Positions 15,482-23,888 of a DNA stretch of 64,000 bases are shown piece after piece (position 1 is the first letter of the stretch; each line of letters starts with the position of its first letter). Source of the DNA: Nocardia panacis (GTDB lineage Bacteria; Actinomycetota; Actinomycetes; Mycobacteriales; Mycobacteriaceae); assembly GCF_003598715.1 (NCBI RefSeq), contig NZ_QZFU01000010.1, forward strand, positions 276,111-340,110, in the 5' to 3' direction. The translations under genes were made by a program, and so were the position numbers. Below the pieces are notes generated by a model, which saw only the letters and a list, made by a program, of their open reading frames with translations, had not been told where the DNA came from and did not search any database.

Positions 15482-16022
15482 ATCGACGTGGGCGAGCGAG
15501 CAATTGGTAGCGGCGGCGGTGGAGGGCGACGCGGGGTCCATCGCCGCACTGGTATCGGGCTCGTATCCGCATGTGCGGCGCTTCGCGCGCACCCTGTGCG
15601 CCTCACCGGAGGACGCCGAGGATGCCGCGCAGGAGGCGCTGATCGTGCTGTATCGCAAGATCGGCACGTTGCGCGCCACGGGGGCCTTGGCGGCGTGGAT
15701 GTTCCGCATCGTCCGGCACGAATGTCTGCGGCGCGCGAAACTGCTGCGGGCGCCGCTGCAGGTAGCGCAGGCGCCGGCGACGCGCTCGGCCGAGGACGAC
15801 GCACTGGGCCGGTGGGAGGCCGAGCGGATCGCGGCGGCCATCGCGACCCTGCCCACCGATCAGCGACAGGTGCTGATCATGCGGGATATCCAGGGTCTCG
15901 GCGGGCGCGTGGTCGCCGATGCCCTCGGTCTGAGCCTGGCCGCCATGAAGTCGCGGCTGCATCGCGCTCGCGCCGCCGTGCGCGGGTGCCTTCCCGAGAT
16001 TTCCGAAAGGGATATGCCATGA
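15474..16022 (+). CDS. ECF-type RNA polymerase sigma factor
   Basis: 182 residues. Region 2 (about 20-90) contains HVRRFARTLCASPEDAEDAA and AALAAWMFRIVRHECLRRAK. Region 4 (about 120-175) contains AAIATLPTDQRQVLIMRDIQ and a recognition helix around ALGLSLAAMKSRLHRARAAV. There is no C-terminal extension. The GTG at 15474 is chosen because it has GGAGG seven bases upstream and gives the usual family length. The gene overlaps a 29-residue membrane peptide upstream and a small cysteine-containing membrane protein downstream (ATGA). No classical anti-sigma factor with a zinc-binding HxxxCxxC is present, so one of the two small membrane proteins may fulfil that function. This is inference. Confidence 0.92.
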   Translation: MSESTWASEQLVAAAVEGDAGSIAALVSGSYPHVRRFARTLCASPEDAEDAAQEALIVLYRKIGTLRATGALAAWMFRIVRHECLRRAKLLRAPLQVAQAPATRSAEDDALGRWEAERIAAAIATLPTDQRQVLIMRDIQGLGGRVVADALGLSLAAMKSRLHRARAAVRGCLPEISERDMP

Positions 16023-16282
16023 ACGATTTCGCGAGTGCTTCGCTGCCGCGCCATTTGGTGCGCGGCGTACTGGGATTCGGCGCGCTCATCGGGTCGGTCG
16101 CGCTGATACCGGTCGTGGGTCCGCTCAGCCTGCTGTTCGCGCCCGCGGGGATGGTCGCGTTGCGCGGCTGTCCGACCTGCTGGATCGTGGGTCTGCGGGC
16201 GACACTTTCGGCCGGTCGCCTGCGCCGCGAATGTGTGGACGGCCAATGCCGATTGGTCCGCACCGAGGCCGGTCGCCACTGA
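16019..16282 (+). CDS. Small two-pass membrane protein with cysteine motif, coupled to sigma factor
   Basis: 87 residues. Two hydrophobic stretches (VRGVLGFGALIGSVALIPVV and GPLSLLFAPAGMVALRG) are followed by CPTCW and a tail with two more cysteines (RRECVDGQCRLV). The overall plan recalls the DUF2892/YgaP-like inner-membrane domain, though the match is loose. Its ATG overlaps the sigma factor stop (ATGA), so the two proteins are made together. The CxxC and paired C-terminal cysteines could bind a metal or sense redox state, which would suit an unconventional anti-sigma or accessory factor. This role is inference. Confidence 0.72.
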   Translation: MNDFASASLPRHLVRGVLGFGALIGSVALIPVVGPLSLLFAPAGMVALRGCPTCWIVGLRATLSAGRLRRECVDGQCRLVRTEAGRH

Positions 16283-16315
16283 AACGGGCGCGGGATTCAC
16301 GGCGAATGTGTCACC

Positions 16316-17170
16316 TCAGGCCGGCTGGGTGTAGGCGCTGGGACTGACGCCGCGCACCCGCTTGAACGCGGCGCTGAAGCCGAAGGCATCGGCGTAGCCG
16401 ACCCTGGTGGCGACGGCCGATACGGTGGCGCCGGGCCTGGTGAGCAGGTCGGCGGCGATGGTCATGCGCCAATCGGTCAGGTAGGACAGCGGCGGTTCGC
16501 CGACCACGTCGGTGAACCGCTTGGCCAAGGTTGTCCGCGAAACTCCGGCCCGCGCGGCCAACGTGGCCAATGTCCATGGGGCATCGGGTGATTCGTGCAT
16601 GGCCTGCAGCACGGGGCCGACCACCTCGTCGCCGAGCGCCCGGTACCAAGCCGGATCCTCGGCGTCGAACCAGGCCCGCAGCGTGCATACCAGCAACCAG
16701 TCGAGCAGCCGGTCCAGCACGATCTGACGGCCCGGATGCAGGCCCGCCAGTTGGGATTCCAGGAAATCGCGCATGGGGGCGCAGTCGCCGTTGTCGGGCA
16801 CCACGAGCAGTGGCGGCAGCACCCGCGACAGTCTGCCCGGCACCTGCTGCCCGTAGCTGCCGACGAGCAGCACCGTATCCCCCTGCGGCATTTCGGCTTC
16901 CTCGCATACCGCATCGATGACGGGTCCCGCGCGATCCGGATCGTCGGTGAAGACGAAGGGTTGCGGCCCGAGCACCACGGCCGCCTCCCCCACCCGCAGC
17001 CGACGTCGTTCGTCGCCGGCCACCACCCACCCCTCGCCGCGCAGCGGCACGCAGAGCGTCAGCGCCGACTGCGCCCCGAGCCGCAGCGCGAAGGGCGCGG
17101 TCAGCGCGGATTTGCCGAATACCGCGCCCGCGGCGCGCACCCGGCTGAGCAGGTCGTCGAAGGGATCCAC
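16316..17170 (-). CDS. AraC-family regulator with cupin-type N-terminal domain
   Basis: About 284 residues from GTG 17170 (GTG GAT CCC, with AAGGTGG upstream); a TTG at 17203 would add 11 residues. The N-terminal half is a cupin_6 ligand domain (LTLCVPLRGEGWVVAGDERR). The C-terminal domain has both AraC helix-turn-helices (TLATLAARAGVSRTTLAKRF and VSAVATRVGYADAFGFSAAF) and the closing family motif RGVSPSAY. It is divergent from the NmrA-like gene 120 bp away, which is its likely target. Confidence 0.92.
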   Translation of the reverse strand: MDPFDDLLSRVRAAGAVFGKSALTAPFALRLGAQSALTLCVPLRGEGWVVAGDERRRLRVGEAAVVLGPQPFVFTDDPDRAGPVIDAVCEEAEMPQGDTVLLVGSYGQQVPGRLSRVLPPLLVVPDNGDCAPMRDFLESQLAGLHPGRQIVLDRLLDWLLVCTLRAWFDAEDPAWYRALGDEVVGPVLQAMHESPDAPWTLATLAARAGVSRTTLAKRFTDVVGEPPLSYLTDWRMTIAADLLTRPGATVSAVATRVGYADAFGFSAAFKRVRGVSPSAYTQPA

Positions 17171-17290
17171 TCCAGCCACCTTAGGGGCTGCCTCGGAGTC
17201 CAATCAGGCGCCTACCCTTGCGGATCAACGGACATGCTTCGCGGACGCTCGTCGATGGTTCGGCGCGTTCCGGCGCGGTTGGCTGAAGGT

Positions 17291-18094
17291 ATGACGATTC
17301 TGGTACTCGGTAGCACTGGCAAGACCGGACGGCGCGTGGTCGAGCGACTGCGCGAGAGCGGCGAGAAAGTGTTGGCCGCCTCTCGTTCCGGTGAGGTTCA
17401 CTTCGACTGGTCCGATCCCGACACCTGGACCGCGCCGCTGGAGCAGGCCGACGCCGTCTATCTCGTCGCCCCCGAGGATCCGGCTCCGGTCGCCGATTTC
17501 GTGGCGCGAGCGAGCCGGATCCGCCGGTTCGTCGTACTGTCCGGACGCGGGATCGAGCAGGTGAGCGACCGATTCGGCCTGGCGATGACGGCCGCCGAAG
17601 TGGCGGTGCGCGAGAGCGACGCGGAGTGGACGATCCTGCGCGCCTCCAACTTCAATCAGAATTTCGACGAGTACGTATGGCATGAGGAGCTGCTGGCGGG
17701 CCGCTTCGCGCTGCCGATCGGCGCGGCCGGTGAGGCATTCGTCGATGTGAACGATGTCGCGGCGGTGGCGGCGGCGCTGCTCACCCGCGACGGGCATGCC
17801 GGGCAGATCTACGAGATCTCGGGTCCGCGCACGATGACCTTCCCCGGTGCGGTGGCCGATATCGCCGCCGCCTCCGGACGCGAGATCGCCTATGTCGAAT
17901 TGACCCCCGACGCCTACCGGGCCGAATTGCTCGCCGCCGGTTGGCCGCAGGCCGCGGCCGAGGAGGTAATTGTCATGTTCGAGTTGCTGCGCACGGGCCG
18001 CAATGCCCCGCCCACCGATACCGTCGAGCGCGTATTGGGCCGTCCCGCCACGGATTTCGCCGACTATGTGGAAAGGGTCTGGCGCGCCCGGTAG
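17291..18094 (+). CDS. NmrA-like NAD(P)-binding reductase/sensor
   Basis: 267 residues of the atypical short-chain dehydrogenase class. The nucleotide-binding motif is ILVLGSTGKTGRRVVERLRE at the N terminus. The middle has FVVLSGRGIEQ and the family-typical WTILRASNFNQNFDEYVW. No catalytic YxxxK is evident, as in NmrA/HSCARG-like proteins that sense NADP(H) or act on quinones. It starts at ATG 17291 with GAAGGT just upstream. Its TAG and the stop of the convergent DUF418 gene are immediately adjacent with no spacer. Confidence 0.88.
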   Translation: MTILVLGSTGKTGRRVVERLRESGEKVLAASRSGEVHFDWSDPDTWTAPLEQADAVYLVAPEDPAPVADFVARASRIRRFVVLSGRGIEQVSDRFGLAMTAAEVAVRESDAEWTILRASNFNQNFDEYVWHEELLAGRFALPIGAAGEAFVDVNDVAAVAAALLTRDGHAGQIYEISGPRTMTFPGAVADIAAASGREIAYVELTPDAYRAELLAAGWPQAAAEEVIVMFELLRTGRNAPPTDTVERVLGRPATDFADYVERVWRAR

Positions 18095-19108
18095 TCACCA
18101 GCCGCGAGCGAGTCCACGCCGCTGCTGTTTGGTGAGCAGCGGCCGGACCGGCTGCCACCAGGTGACGCAGCGCAGCACCCATTCGAGCGGACCGTAGCGG
18201 AACCAGCGCAGCCACCAGTAGCTGAACGTCGTTTGCAACGCCACGATGGCGGCGGCCAAGCCGAGCAGCACCGCGTAGTGGGTCGAATCGCCCAGGCGCA
18301 GATAGGGTTCCGCCACGAGAATGAGTGCGGTGGCGGCGAGATAGTTGGTCAGGGCCATTCGACCGAGCGGGGCCAACAGATCGGTGAGCAGAGCGCCGAA
18401 TTCGGTGCGCAGCAGTAGCGCCATTCCGGTGAGGTAGGCCAGTGCGCCGAGCAGCCCGGCGATAGCAGGCGCGGGGCTGCCCAACTGGAGGTACGGCGTG
18501 CGGTACTCCCAGACCGCCGCGGCGACGGCGGCGGGCAGGGCCAGCGCGAAAATCAGTCCGATGGGCCAGCGGCGCACGCCGAGATCATTGCTCAGGCCAT
18601 AGCGTTCGGCGGCGAGTCCGAGCAGGAACAATCCGGGCACCAGGTCCAGCCCACCACTGAGAAGTAGTGGCACGCCGAGGGTGCCGAGCAGCCCGGCGAC
18701 GAGCACAGCCCAGCGCGGCAGCCAGGTGGCGGGCAGCAGGATCACCAGGCCGACGATCGCGTACGGCAGCAACGCCTCACCGGGCTGGAACTGGTGGTGC
18801 GCGATACCGAGGACACCCAGCGCGGCCAAGCGCCGAGCGGCCACCAGCTTCGGGCGGTCGGTGCGCTGTCGCGCGTGTTCGAGGAACAGCGCGAAACTCA
18901 GCCCGAAAAGGAAGGAGAAGATCGGGAAGAAGCGCCCCTCGAACAGCAGCGACAGCGTCTGCCGCCAGGTGTCGAGCACGCCGGGCGCGCGGGTCGCGCG
19001 CATGGCAGTGATCTGCCAGATATTGACGACCAGGATCCCGCACAGCGCGAACCCCCGAACCGCGTCGAGTTCGTGGATGCGCGGGCGGTCCGCGACCAGG
19101 GGTCTCAT
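18095..19108 (-). CDS. DUF418 family membrane protein
   Basis: About 337 residues with eight or more transmembrane segments. It opens with IHELDAVRGFALCGILVVNI, the signature of the YeiB/DUF418 family, and contains FEGRFFPIFSFLFGLSFALF and the C-terminal GRMALTNYLAATALILVA. A role in transport or cell-envelope chemistry is presumed in the literature but not established. ATG 19108 is preferred over TTG 19114. It lies 50 bp downstream of the gene for a duplicated-cysteine protein on the same strand and may be co-transcribed with it. Confidence 0.9.
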   Translation of the reverse strand: MRPLVADRPRIHELDAVRGFALCGILVVNIWQITAMRATRAPGVLDTWRQTLSLLFEGRFFPIFSFLFGLSFALFLEHARQRTDRPKLVAARRLAALGVLGIAHHQFQPGEALLPYAIVGLVILLPATWLPRWAVLVAGLLGTLGVPLLLSGGLDLVPGLFLLGLAAERYGLSNDLGVRRWPIGLIFALALPAAVAAAVWEYRTPYLQLGSPAPAIAGLLGALAYLTGMALLLRTEFGALLTDLLAPLGRMALTNYLAATALILVAEPYLRLGDSTHYAVLLGLAAAIVALQTTFSYWWLRWFRYGPLEWVLRCVTWWQPVRPLLTKQQRRGLARGW

Positions 19109-19158
19109 GATCAACTACGGTAGGCGGCCGCGACCCCATTGATTCGCGGCGCGCGAGA

Positions 19159-19599
19159 CTATTGGCGCGGCAGGCAAACCCAGCGCCCATCCGGGGCCAC
19201 GGCCCATTCGGCGGGAACGTCGTCGTGCGAACAGTCGTCGCCGAGTTCGTGATCGCCGGGCGCGCCCGCGATCAGGCAGGCCCATTCGCCGCCGCGCAGC
19301 TCCCATTGGGCGGGCAGACCGTCGTGGGAGCAGTCGTCGCCGATACGGCGGGCGGGCACCGGCGGCGGAGCGAAACGGTTGGTCCACTGGGGCGAAACGG
19401 TGGTGCGGACGACGCGATTCGGGCTCGACGCGGGAGCGGCGCCGGGCGGATAGGTGCTCGCGATGACGGGTGCGGTGTCCTGACGCGCGCGCAGGGTCAG
19501 ACCGATCGCGACCACCGCCGCAAGCACGGCGACGAGCACGGCCGCGATGGTCAGCATGCGGGTCGTGCCCGGATCGTCGGTCGCGCGCTGTTCGGTCAT
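19159..19599 (-). CDS. Membrane-anchored protein with two tandem cysteine modules
   Basis: 146 residues. After a short cytoplasmic part, residues about 15-37 form one membrane segment (MLTIAAVLVAVLAAVVAIGL). The exterior part ends with two copies of a module about 30 residues long: IGDDCSHDGLPAQWELRGGE then WACL, and LGDDCSHDDVPAEWAVAPDG then RWVCLP. Each has the pattern GDDCSHD-x2-P-A-x-W-x(n)-W-x-C-L, so each probably closes one disulfide. I do not recognise a named family. The module may bind a ligand or surface polymer outside the cell. A longer frame upstream (to 19686) lacks support. Confidence 0.75.
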   Translation of the reverse strand: MTEQRATDDPGTTRMLTIAAVLVAVLAAVVAIGLTLRARQDTAPVIASTYPPGAAPASSPNRVVRTTVSPQWTNRFAPPPVPARRIGDDCSHDGLPAQWELRGGEWACLIAGAPGDHELGDDCSHDDVPAEWAVAPDGRWVCLPRQ

Positions 19600-19737
19600 C
19601 GACTGCACCGCACAGCTGACACAGCAAGTTTGCCAATCACCTCGACAACTTAACCGCATCTCCGTCGCGACTGGTAATAGCGACAATCAGTTGATGGCTA
19701 AAAGTTTGCCAACTCGTTGTCTCTGCCCTGGTCGGCG

Positions 19738-20694
19738 CTACTTGACGGTGACCCGCACCTTCACCGCATCCTCGCCCGTCTGGGCCAGGGCCTGCGCGAT
19801 CAGCGCGCTGATATCGATCTCCGGTCCGGTGGCGGTGAGCGAGTCGGTCAGCGGACGCAGACCCGGCAGCATCGACCTGACCTCGGGACCGACCTTGTCG
19901 AGCCGCTCGTTGACCTGCTGCAGGAAGGGCACCAACCCGTTCCCCTCCAGATACATCTGCGGGGTGTTGGGCTGATTCACCAAACGCCCGACGGCCTCGA
20001 CCAACTCCTCGAGCGACGCGCCGAACCGCACCAGGTTGGGTGCGGCGGCCGAGGTGGCGGGTCCGGCCCAGGCGATATCGCCCGCCGCGTATTGAAAGCT
20101 GTTGAGCAGTTCCGCGATCCGAGGTGAGCGACTCATGATGGTGGCGGCCAGCAGATCGCCCGAGCGGGCCAGCCCCGGAATGGTGGACTGCGTGCCCGAC
20201 AGCGCGCCACTGGCCGTATTCAGCAGCGAGCCGACCACTTTCGGATCGAGCTGATTCATGGTCCTGGTGACCAGCCGCGCCGCCTGCGGAATGGACAGCG
20301 GCGCGGTCACGGATCTGGTGTCGAGCCGCTGACCGTCCCGCAGATACGGCCCGCCTTGGGTTTTCGGCACGAACTGCACGTACGGCTCGCCGAGGGCGGA
20401 CAGGTGCTCGATGGTGATGGTGGAGTCGGTCGGCAGGTGCTGCGCACCGTCGACCCGGAAACGCACCTCGACGCCCGCCGCGCTGTTGTCCACGGCGGTC
20501 ACCTTGCCGACCGGGATACCGGTGAGCAGGATGGGCGAGCCGACGCCGAGTCCGCCCGAATCCTTCAGCACCATGGACGCATTGGTGTATTCGGCGAATG
20601 GGTCGGCGCGCACCACCCCGAAGGTGAGGTAGCTCGCGCCGAGCGCGGTGATGGCCGCGATCCCGCCCAGCGAGGCCAGTGAACCCAGTTTCAT
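19738..20694 (-). CDS. mceF: MceF, Mce-family lipid-transport protein
   Basis: 318 residues, last Mce protein of the locus. An N-terminal membrane anchor (LASLGGIAAITALGASYLTF) precedes one MCE domain (about 35-115, GLGVGSPILLTGIPVGKVTA) and a helical C-terminal domain. Mce proteins are thought to form a hexameric periplasmic tube carrying lipids or sterols to the permease. ATG 20694 overlaps the mceE stop (ATGA). Confidence 0.93.
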   Translation of the reverse strand: MKLGSLASLGGIAAITALGASYLTFGVVRADPFAEYTNASMVLKDSGGLGVGSPILLTGIPVGKVTAVDNSAAGVEVRFRVDGAQHLPTDSTITIEHLSALGEPYVQFVPKTQGGPYLRDGQRLDTRSVTAPLSIPQAARLVTRTMNQLDPKVVGSLLNTASGALSGTQSTIPGLARSGDLLAATIMSRSPRIAELLNSFQYAAGDIAWAGPATSAAAPNLVRFGASLEELVEAVGRLVNQPNTPQMYLEGNGLVPFLQQVNERLDKVGPEVRSMLPGLRPLTDSLTATGPEIDISALIAQALAQTGEDAVKVRVTVK

Positions 20695-21746
20695 CGCACC
20701 GCTCCGATCATGCGCAGGGTCCGGACGATCTGCTCGATCCGGTCCGAATCCGAGAGTGAATCCGATTTGATCCCGGTGAGATTCACCTTCGGTCCGTGCT
20801 CGGTGAAGGGAATGATCTTGTCGCGCAAGAGTGCGACGAGCAGCGCCAGATTCGAGGGCTGCCGCAGGTCGATCTGCCCGCCGGTGACCAGGGGTCCGAA
20901 GGCCTGCAACGCACCGTCCCCGGACTGCAGCAGCGGCGCGAGCCAGGCCAGCGAGTCGCCGACCGGGCCGAGCGCGCCGAAGATCTTGGTGACGCCCTCG
21001 ATGGAGTGCACCGCGCCGGTCACCTGCGCCACCGACCGGTCGCTCAGGATGCGATCCAGCTCGGGCCGAAGGTCGTGCAGCACTTCGGCATTGGTGCCCA
21101 GACCATCGAGCAGCCTGTCCACCTCGTCGAGGTGTGCCGCCAGATCCGCCGCGTCCGCGCCCATGACGCCCGCGATGCGGGCGGTCTCCTTGGGGTCCTG
21201 CGGCAGCACCGAATTGAATCGGGCCATGATGTCCTGGATCTGCCCGACCGCGCCGCCCTGGACGAACAGGGCCAGCGCCGACATCGTATCCTCCAGTTGC
21301 ACCGGCGGTTTGGTGTGATCGATGCCGATGGTCGCGCCGGGCGCGAGCAACGATCCGAAGCCGCTGGGCGGGGTGCTCAGCGCGAGGTGGATATCGCCGA
21401 GCACCGTGTTCTGCCGCAACTCGGCCAGGGTGTTGGCGGGTAGACGCACCGAATCGGCGATCTCGACCTCCACCACCACATAGCCGCCGCGACCCGCCGG
21501 GGCCTGCGCGGCGGGGACTACTGTCACTTTGTCGACAGTGCCGACCTGCGCGCCATTGGCGATCACCTTCGCTCTGGCGGGCAGGTTGAGCACATTGGCG
21601 AATTCGATCCGCAGCTTGTAGGTCGATCCGGACACCGAGGTGCCCGGCACCGGGACCTCGGACGGGTCGAAGGCGCAACCGCCCGCCACCAGCCCACCCG
21701 CCACGGTCAGCGCGAGCAGCGTGTGCCGCAACGGTTTTCCAGCCAT
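20691..21746 (-). CDS. mceE: MceE, Mce-family lipoprotein
   Basis: 351 residues with a lipoprotein signal (LLALTVAGGLVAGGCAF), as in mycobacterial LprK/Mce1E-type subunits. The MCE domain follows (GSTYKLRIEFANVLNLPARA, VIANGAQVGTVDKV), then a long helical region (LAAHLDEVDRLLDGLG). ATG 21746 is supported by GAGGAGAG. The lipid anchor probably fixes the Mce tube to the outer side of the cytoplasmic membrane or to the outer lipid layer. Confidence 0.93.
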   Translation of the reverse strand: MAGKPLRHTLLALTVAGGLVAGGCAFDPSEVPVPGTSVSGSTYKLRIEFANVLNLPARAKVIANGAQVGTVDKVTVVPAAQAPAGRGGYVVVEVEIADSVRLPANTLAELRQNTVLGDIHLALSTPPSGFGSLLAPGATIGIDHTKPPVQLEDTMSALALFVQGGAVGQIQDIMARFNSVLPQDPKETARIAGVMGADAADLAAHLDEVDRLLDGLGTNAEVLHDLRPELDRILSDRSVAQVTGAVHSIEGVTKIFGALGPVGDSLAWLAPLLQSGDGALQAFGPLVTGGQIDLRQPSNLALLVALLRDKIIPFTEHGPKVNLTGIKSDSLSDSDRIEQIVRTLRMIGAVR

Positions 21747-21757
21747 GGGAACTCTCC

Positions 21758-22861
21758 TCATCGCGCACCCGTCATTCCCAGCACCAACTGCGTGAGTTCG
21801 AGATCGACCATCCCGTCGGCGGATCCGACGCACCGCCCCGGTGCGGCGAGGTTCACCGCGGCGCAGACCGCGGCGGCGTTCTGCTCCGGAACCCGTACCC
21901 GCGGCGGGGAATAGGTCAGGCCGGGCGCACCGGTGCCCGGATCGGTGACGGTGCGGAAGGCATCGGTGAGCACCGGTGTCATGAGCACGATCTCGCGCAG
22001 CGATCCGACATTGGCGCGCAACAGCTTCACCAGCGGCACCGTGGCATCGAGCCCTTTGAGGATGGTGTCGCCGAACATCGTGGTCAGATCATTGAGCACC
22101 GGAAGCACCTGCCGCAGCGCGTCGAACAGTTCGGCGCCGGGGCCGAGCAGTTCGGTACTGGCCTGGTTCAGGGCCGGACCCATCCGCACCAGCATGGATT
22201 GCAGATCGCCCCAGTGCGCGGTCACCTTCTTCGAGACCTCGGAGAAGGTATCGAATATGCCCGCCAGATGGCCGATATCGGCATCGGGCTGATTCAGGGC
22301 CGAGCCGAGTTTCTGGATCAGGGCATTGATCTGCGGCCCGGTGCCCACTGTCGCCCGATCCAGCGAGTTCAGTCCCTTGGCCAGCGAATTGTCTTCCGCC
22401 GCACCGGATCCATTGAGCTGATCGGCCAATTGAGACAGGGCGGTGAGGGTTTCGGTGAGGCTCTTGGGCGTGAGCGTGTTGGTGATGCATTCGGCGCCGT
22501 CCCACGTCTTGCGTTCTTTACCGCTGGACAGCACGGCCAGACTGCGATCCGCCACCACGGTGTCGGAGACGGTGGTGGCCCCGGCATCGGCGTAGACGCG
22601 ATATTTCGCGTCGACCTCGAAATCCACCCGCACCTCGCGGCCCTGGTTGCGCACCGAGGTCACACTGCCGACCGGGATTCCGCGCATGGTGACCTGATTG
22701 CCCGGATACAACCCGATGCTGTCGGACATCATCGCGCAATACGCCTGCGTCTTCTTCCACGGATCGAACACCACGAAATAGCCCGCCACCGCGAGCGCGA
22801 CGATCACCGCCGCCCCGGCCAGTGACATGAACGCCTGCGAACCCAGCATTCGCTTGAGCAT
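21758..22861 (-). CDS. mceD: MceD, Mce-family lipid-transport protein
   Basis: 367 residues. Membrane anchor at about 12-32 (SLAGAAVIVALAVAGYFVVF), MCE domain at about 40-115 (IGLYPGNQVTMRGIPVGSVT), then helices and a C-terminal tail with three spaced cysteines. ATG 22861 shares one base with the mceC stop (TGATG), which indicates translational coupling. Confidence 0.93.
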   Translation of the reverse strand: MLKRMLGSQAFMSLAGAAVIVALAVAGYFVVFDPWKKTQAYCAMMSDSIGLYPGNQVTMRGIPVGSVTSVRNQGREVRVDFEVDAKYRVYADAGATTVSDTVVADRSLAVLSSGKERKTWDGAECITNTLTPKSLTETLTALSQLADQLNGSGAAEDNSLAKGLNSLDRATVGTGPQINALIQKLGSALNQPDADIGHLAGIFDTFSEVSKKVTAHWGDLQSMLVRMGPALNQASTELLGPGAELFDALRQVLPVLNDLTTMFGDTILKGLDATVPLVKLLRANVGSLREIVLMTPVLTDAFRTVTDPGTGAPGLTYSPPRVRVPEQNAAAVCAAVNLAAPGRCVGSADGMVDLELTQLVLGMTGAR

Positions 22862-23877
22862 CAGCACGCCTTTCCGGGCAGCGGCACGCACACGCCCGCC
22901 GGAGCGGGCACGGTCTGTGCCGACTGATCGATCACCACGCCGCCGTCGGGAATCACCCACTGGCGCAACTTGTCCTGGAGGCCGTGCACCGAACCGACGA
23001 GGGATTCCAGTTGCTGCCCGAGGTCGTCGAGGCGCGGCAGTTGACCGGCGAGCTGCTGGGCCAGCGGCTTCAACTTGGCGTCCCAGGCGGGCGCGAGCGC
23101 GGCCACCCGCTGCACCACGCTGCTGAGCAGACCGACGGCCTCCCGCATTTCGGCGCGCTTGTCCAGCAGGACGGTCTCGAGCAGGTTGGCGTTGTCCATC
23201 AGTCGGCCGAGATCGGTCTTCGCGCCGTTGTAGAGGGCGATGTACTCATCGGCGACCGAGAGGGCATTGGAGACCTGGGTCCGCTGACGATTGATGGCGT
23301 CAACGTAGCGATCGAGGGTGTCCAGTGTGGTGCGCAGACTCTCCGGGGCCTTGGTCAGCGAATCGTCCAGCGCGGCCAGGTTTTTGCGCAGCGTCGCGCC
23401 GTCGGTGGCGGCGATGGGCGCGGTGGCGTCCTGGAAGGTCTGGATCAGGCTGTAGGGCAGGCGCACCCGGTCCGGCGGAATCGCCTTGCGGCCCAGCGGT
23501 TTCGTCCCCGCCGGGAACAGTGCGACATAGTGTCCGCCGACGATGGTGAGCATCCGCACGTCCAACGAGGTCTGATCGCCGAGGAACACATCGGAGTCCA
23601 CGGTGAAGGTCATCAGCACCCGATCCGGTTTCAGATCGAGCGATTTCACCGATCCCACCGAGACGCCCGCCAGGCGCACATCGTCGCCGGAGCGCACCGA
23701 CTGCGCCTCGGACAGTTCGGCTGTGTAGGTCTTCTTGCCGAAAGGCACCACGTAAACCACGGCGGCGGCGGTCAATCCGAGCACCACCAGCACCGCGCCG
23801 ACAATGCCGAGCCGAATCTCCCTGCGGCGCTTGGTCGGCTCGTCCATGACCGGCCGATCGCCGAACCAGTTGCGCAC
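22861..23877 (-). CDS. mceC: MceC, Mce-family lipid-transport protein
   Basis: About 338 residues. A charged N terminus precedes the anchor IRLGIVGAVLVVLGLTAAAV, then an MCE domain (VRSGDDVRLAGVSVGSVKSL) and a helical region. The C terminus has two cysteines (PAGVCVPLPGKAC). GTG 23877 is chosen because GAGGGGG lies upstream; GTG 23892, overlapping the mceB stop, is the alternative. Confidence 0.91.
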   Translation of the reverse strand: MRNWFGDRPVMDEPTKRRREIRLGIVGAVLVVLGLTAAAVVYVVPFGKKTYTAELSEAQSVRSGDDVRLAGVSVGSVKSLDLKPDRVLMTFTVDSDVFLGDQTSLDVRMLTIVGGHYVALFPAGTKPLGRKAIPPDRVRLPYSLIQTFQDATAPIAATDGATLRKNLAALDDSLTKAPESLRTTLDTLDRYVDAINRQRTQVSNALSVADEYIALYNGAKTDLGRLMDNANLLETVLLDKRAEMREAVGLLSSVVQRVAALAPAWDAKLKPLAQQLAGQLPRLDDLGQQLESLVGSVHGLQDKLRQWVIPDGGVVIDQSAQTVPAPAGVCVPLPGKAC

Positions 23878-23888
23878 TCTCAGCCCCC

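Noticed and set aside
20695..21768. N-terminal extension of mceF in the same frame
   Set aside because: The extra 350 codons are a shadow of mceE. The true mceF start at 20694 has the membrane anchor and overlaps the mceE stop.
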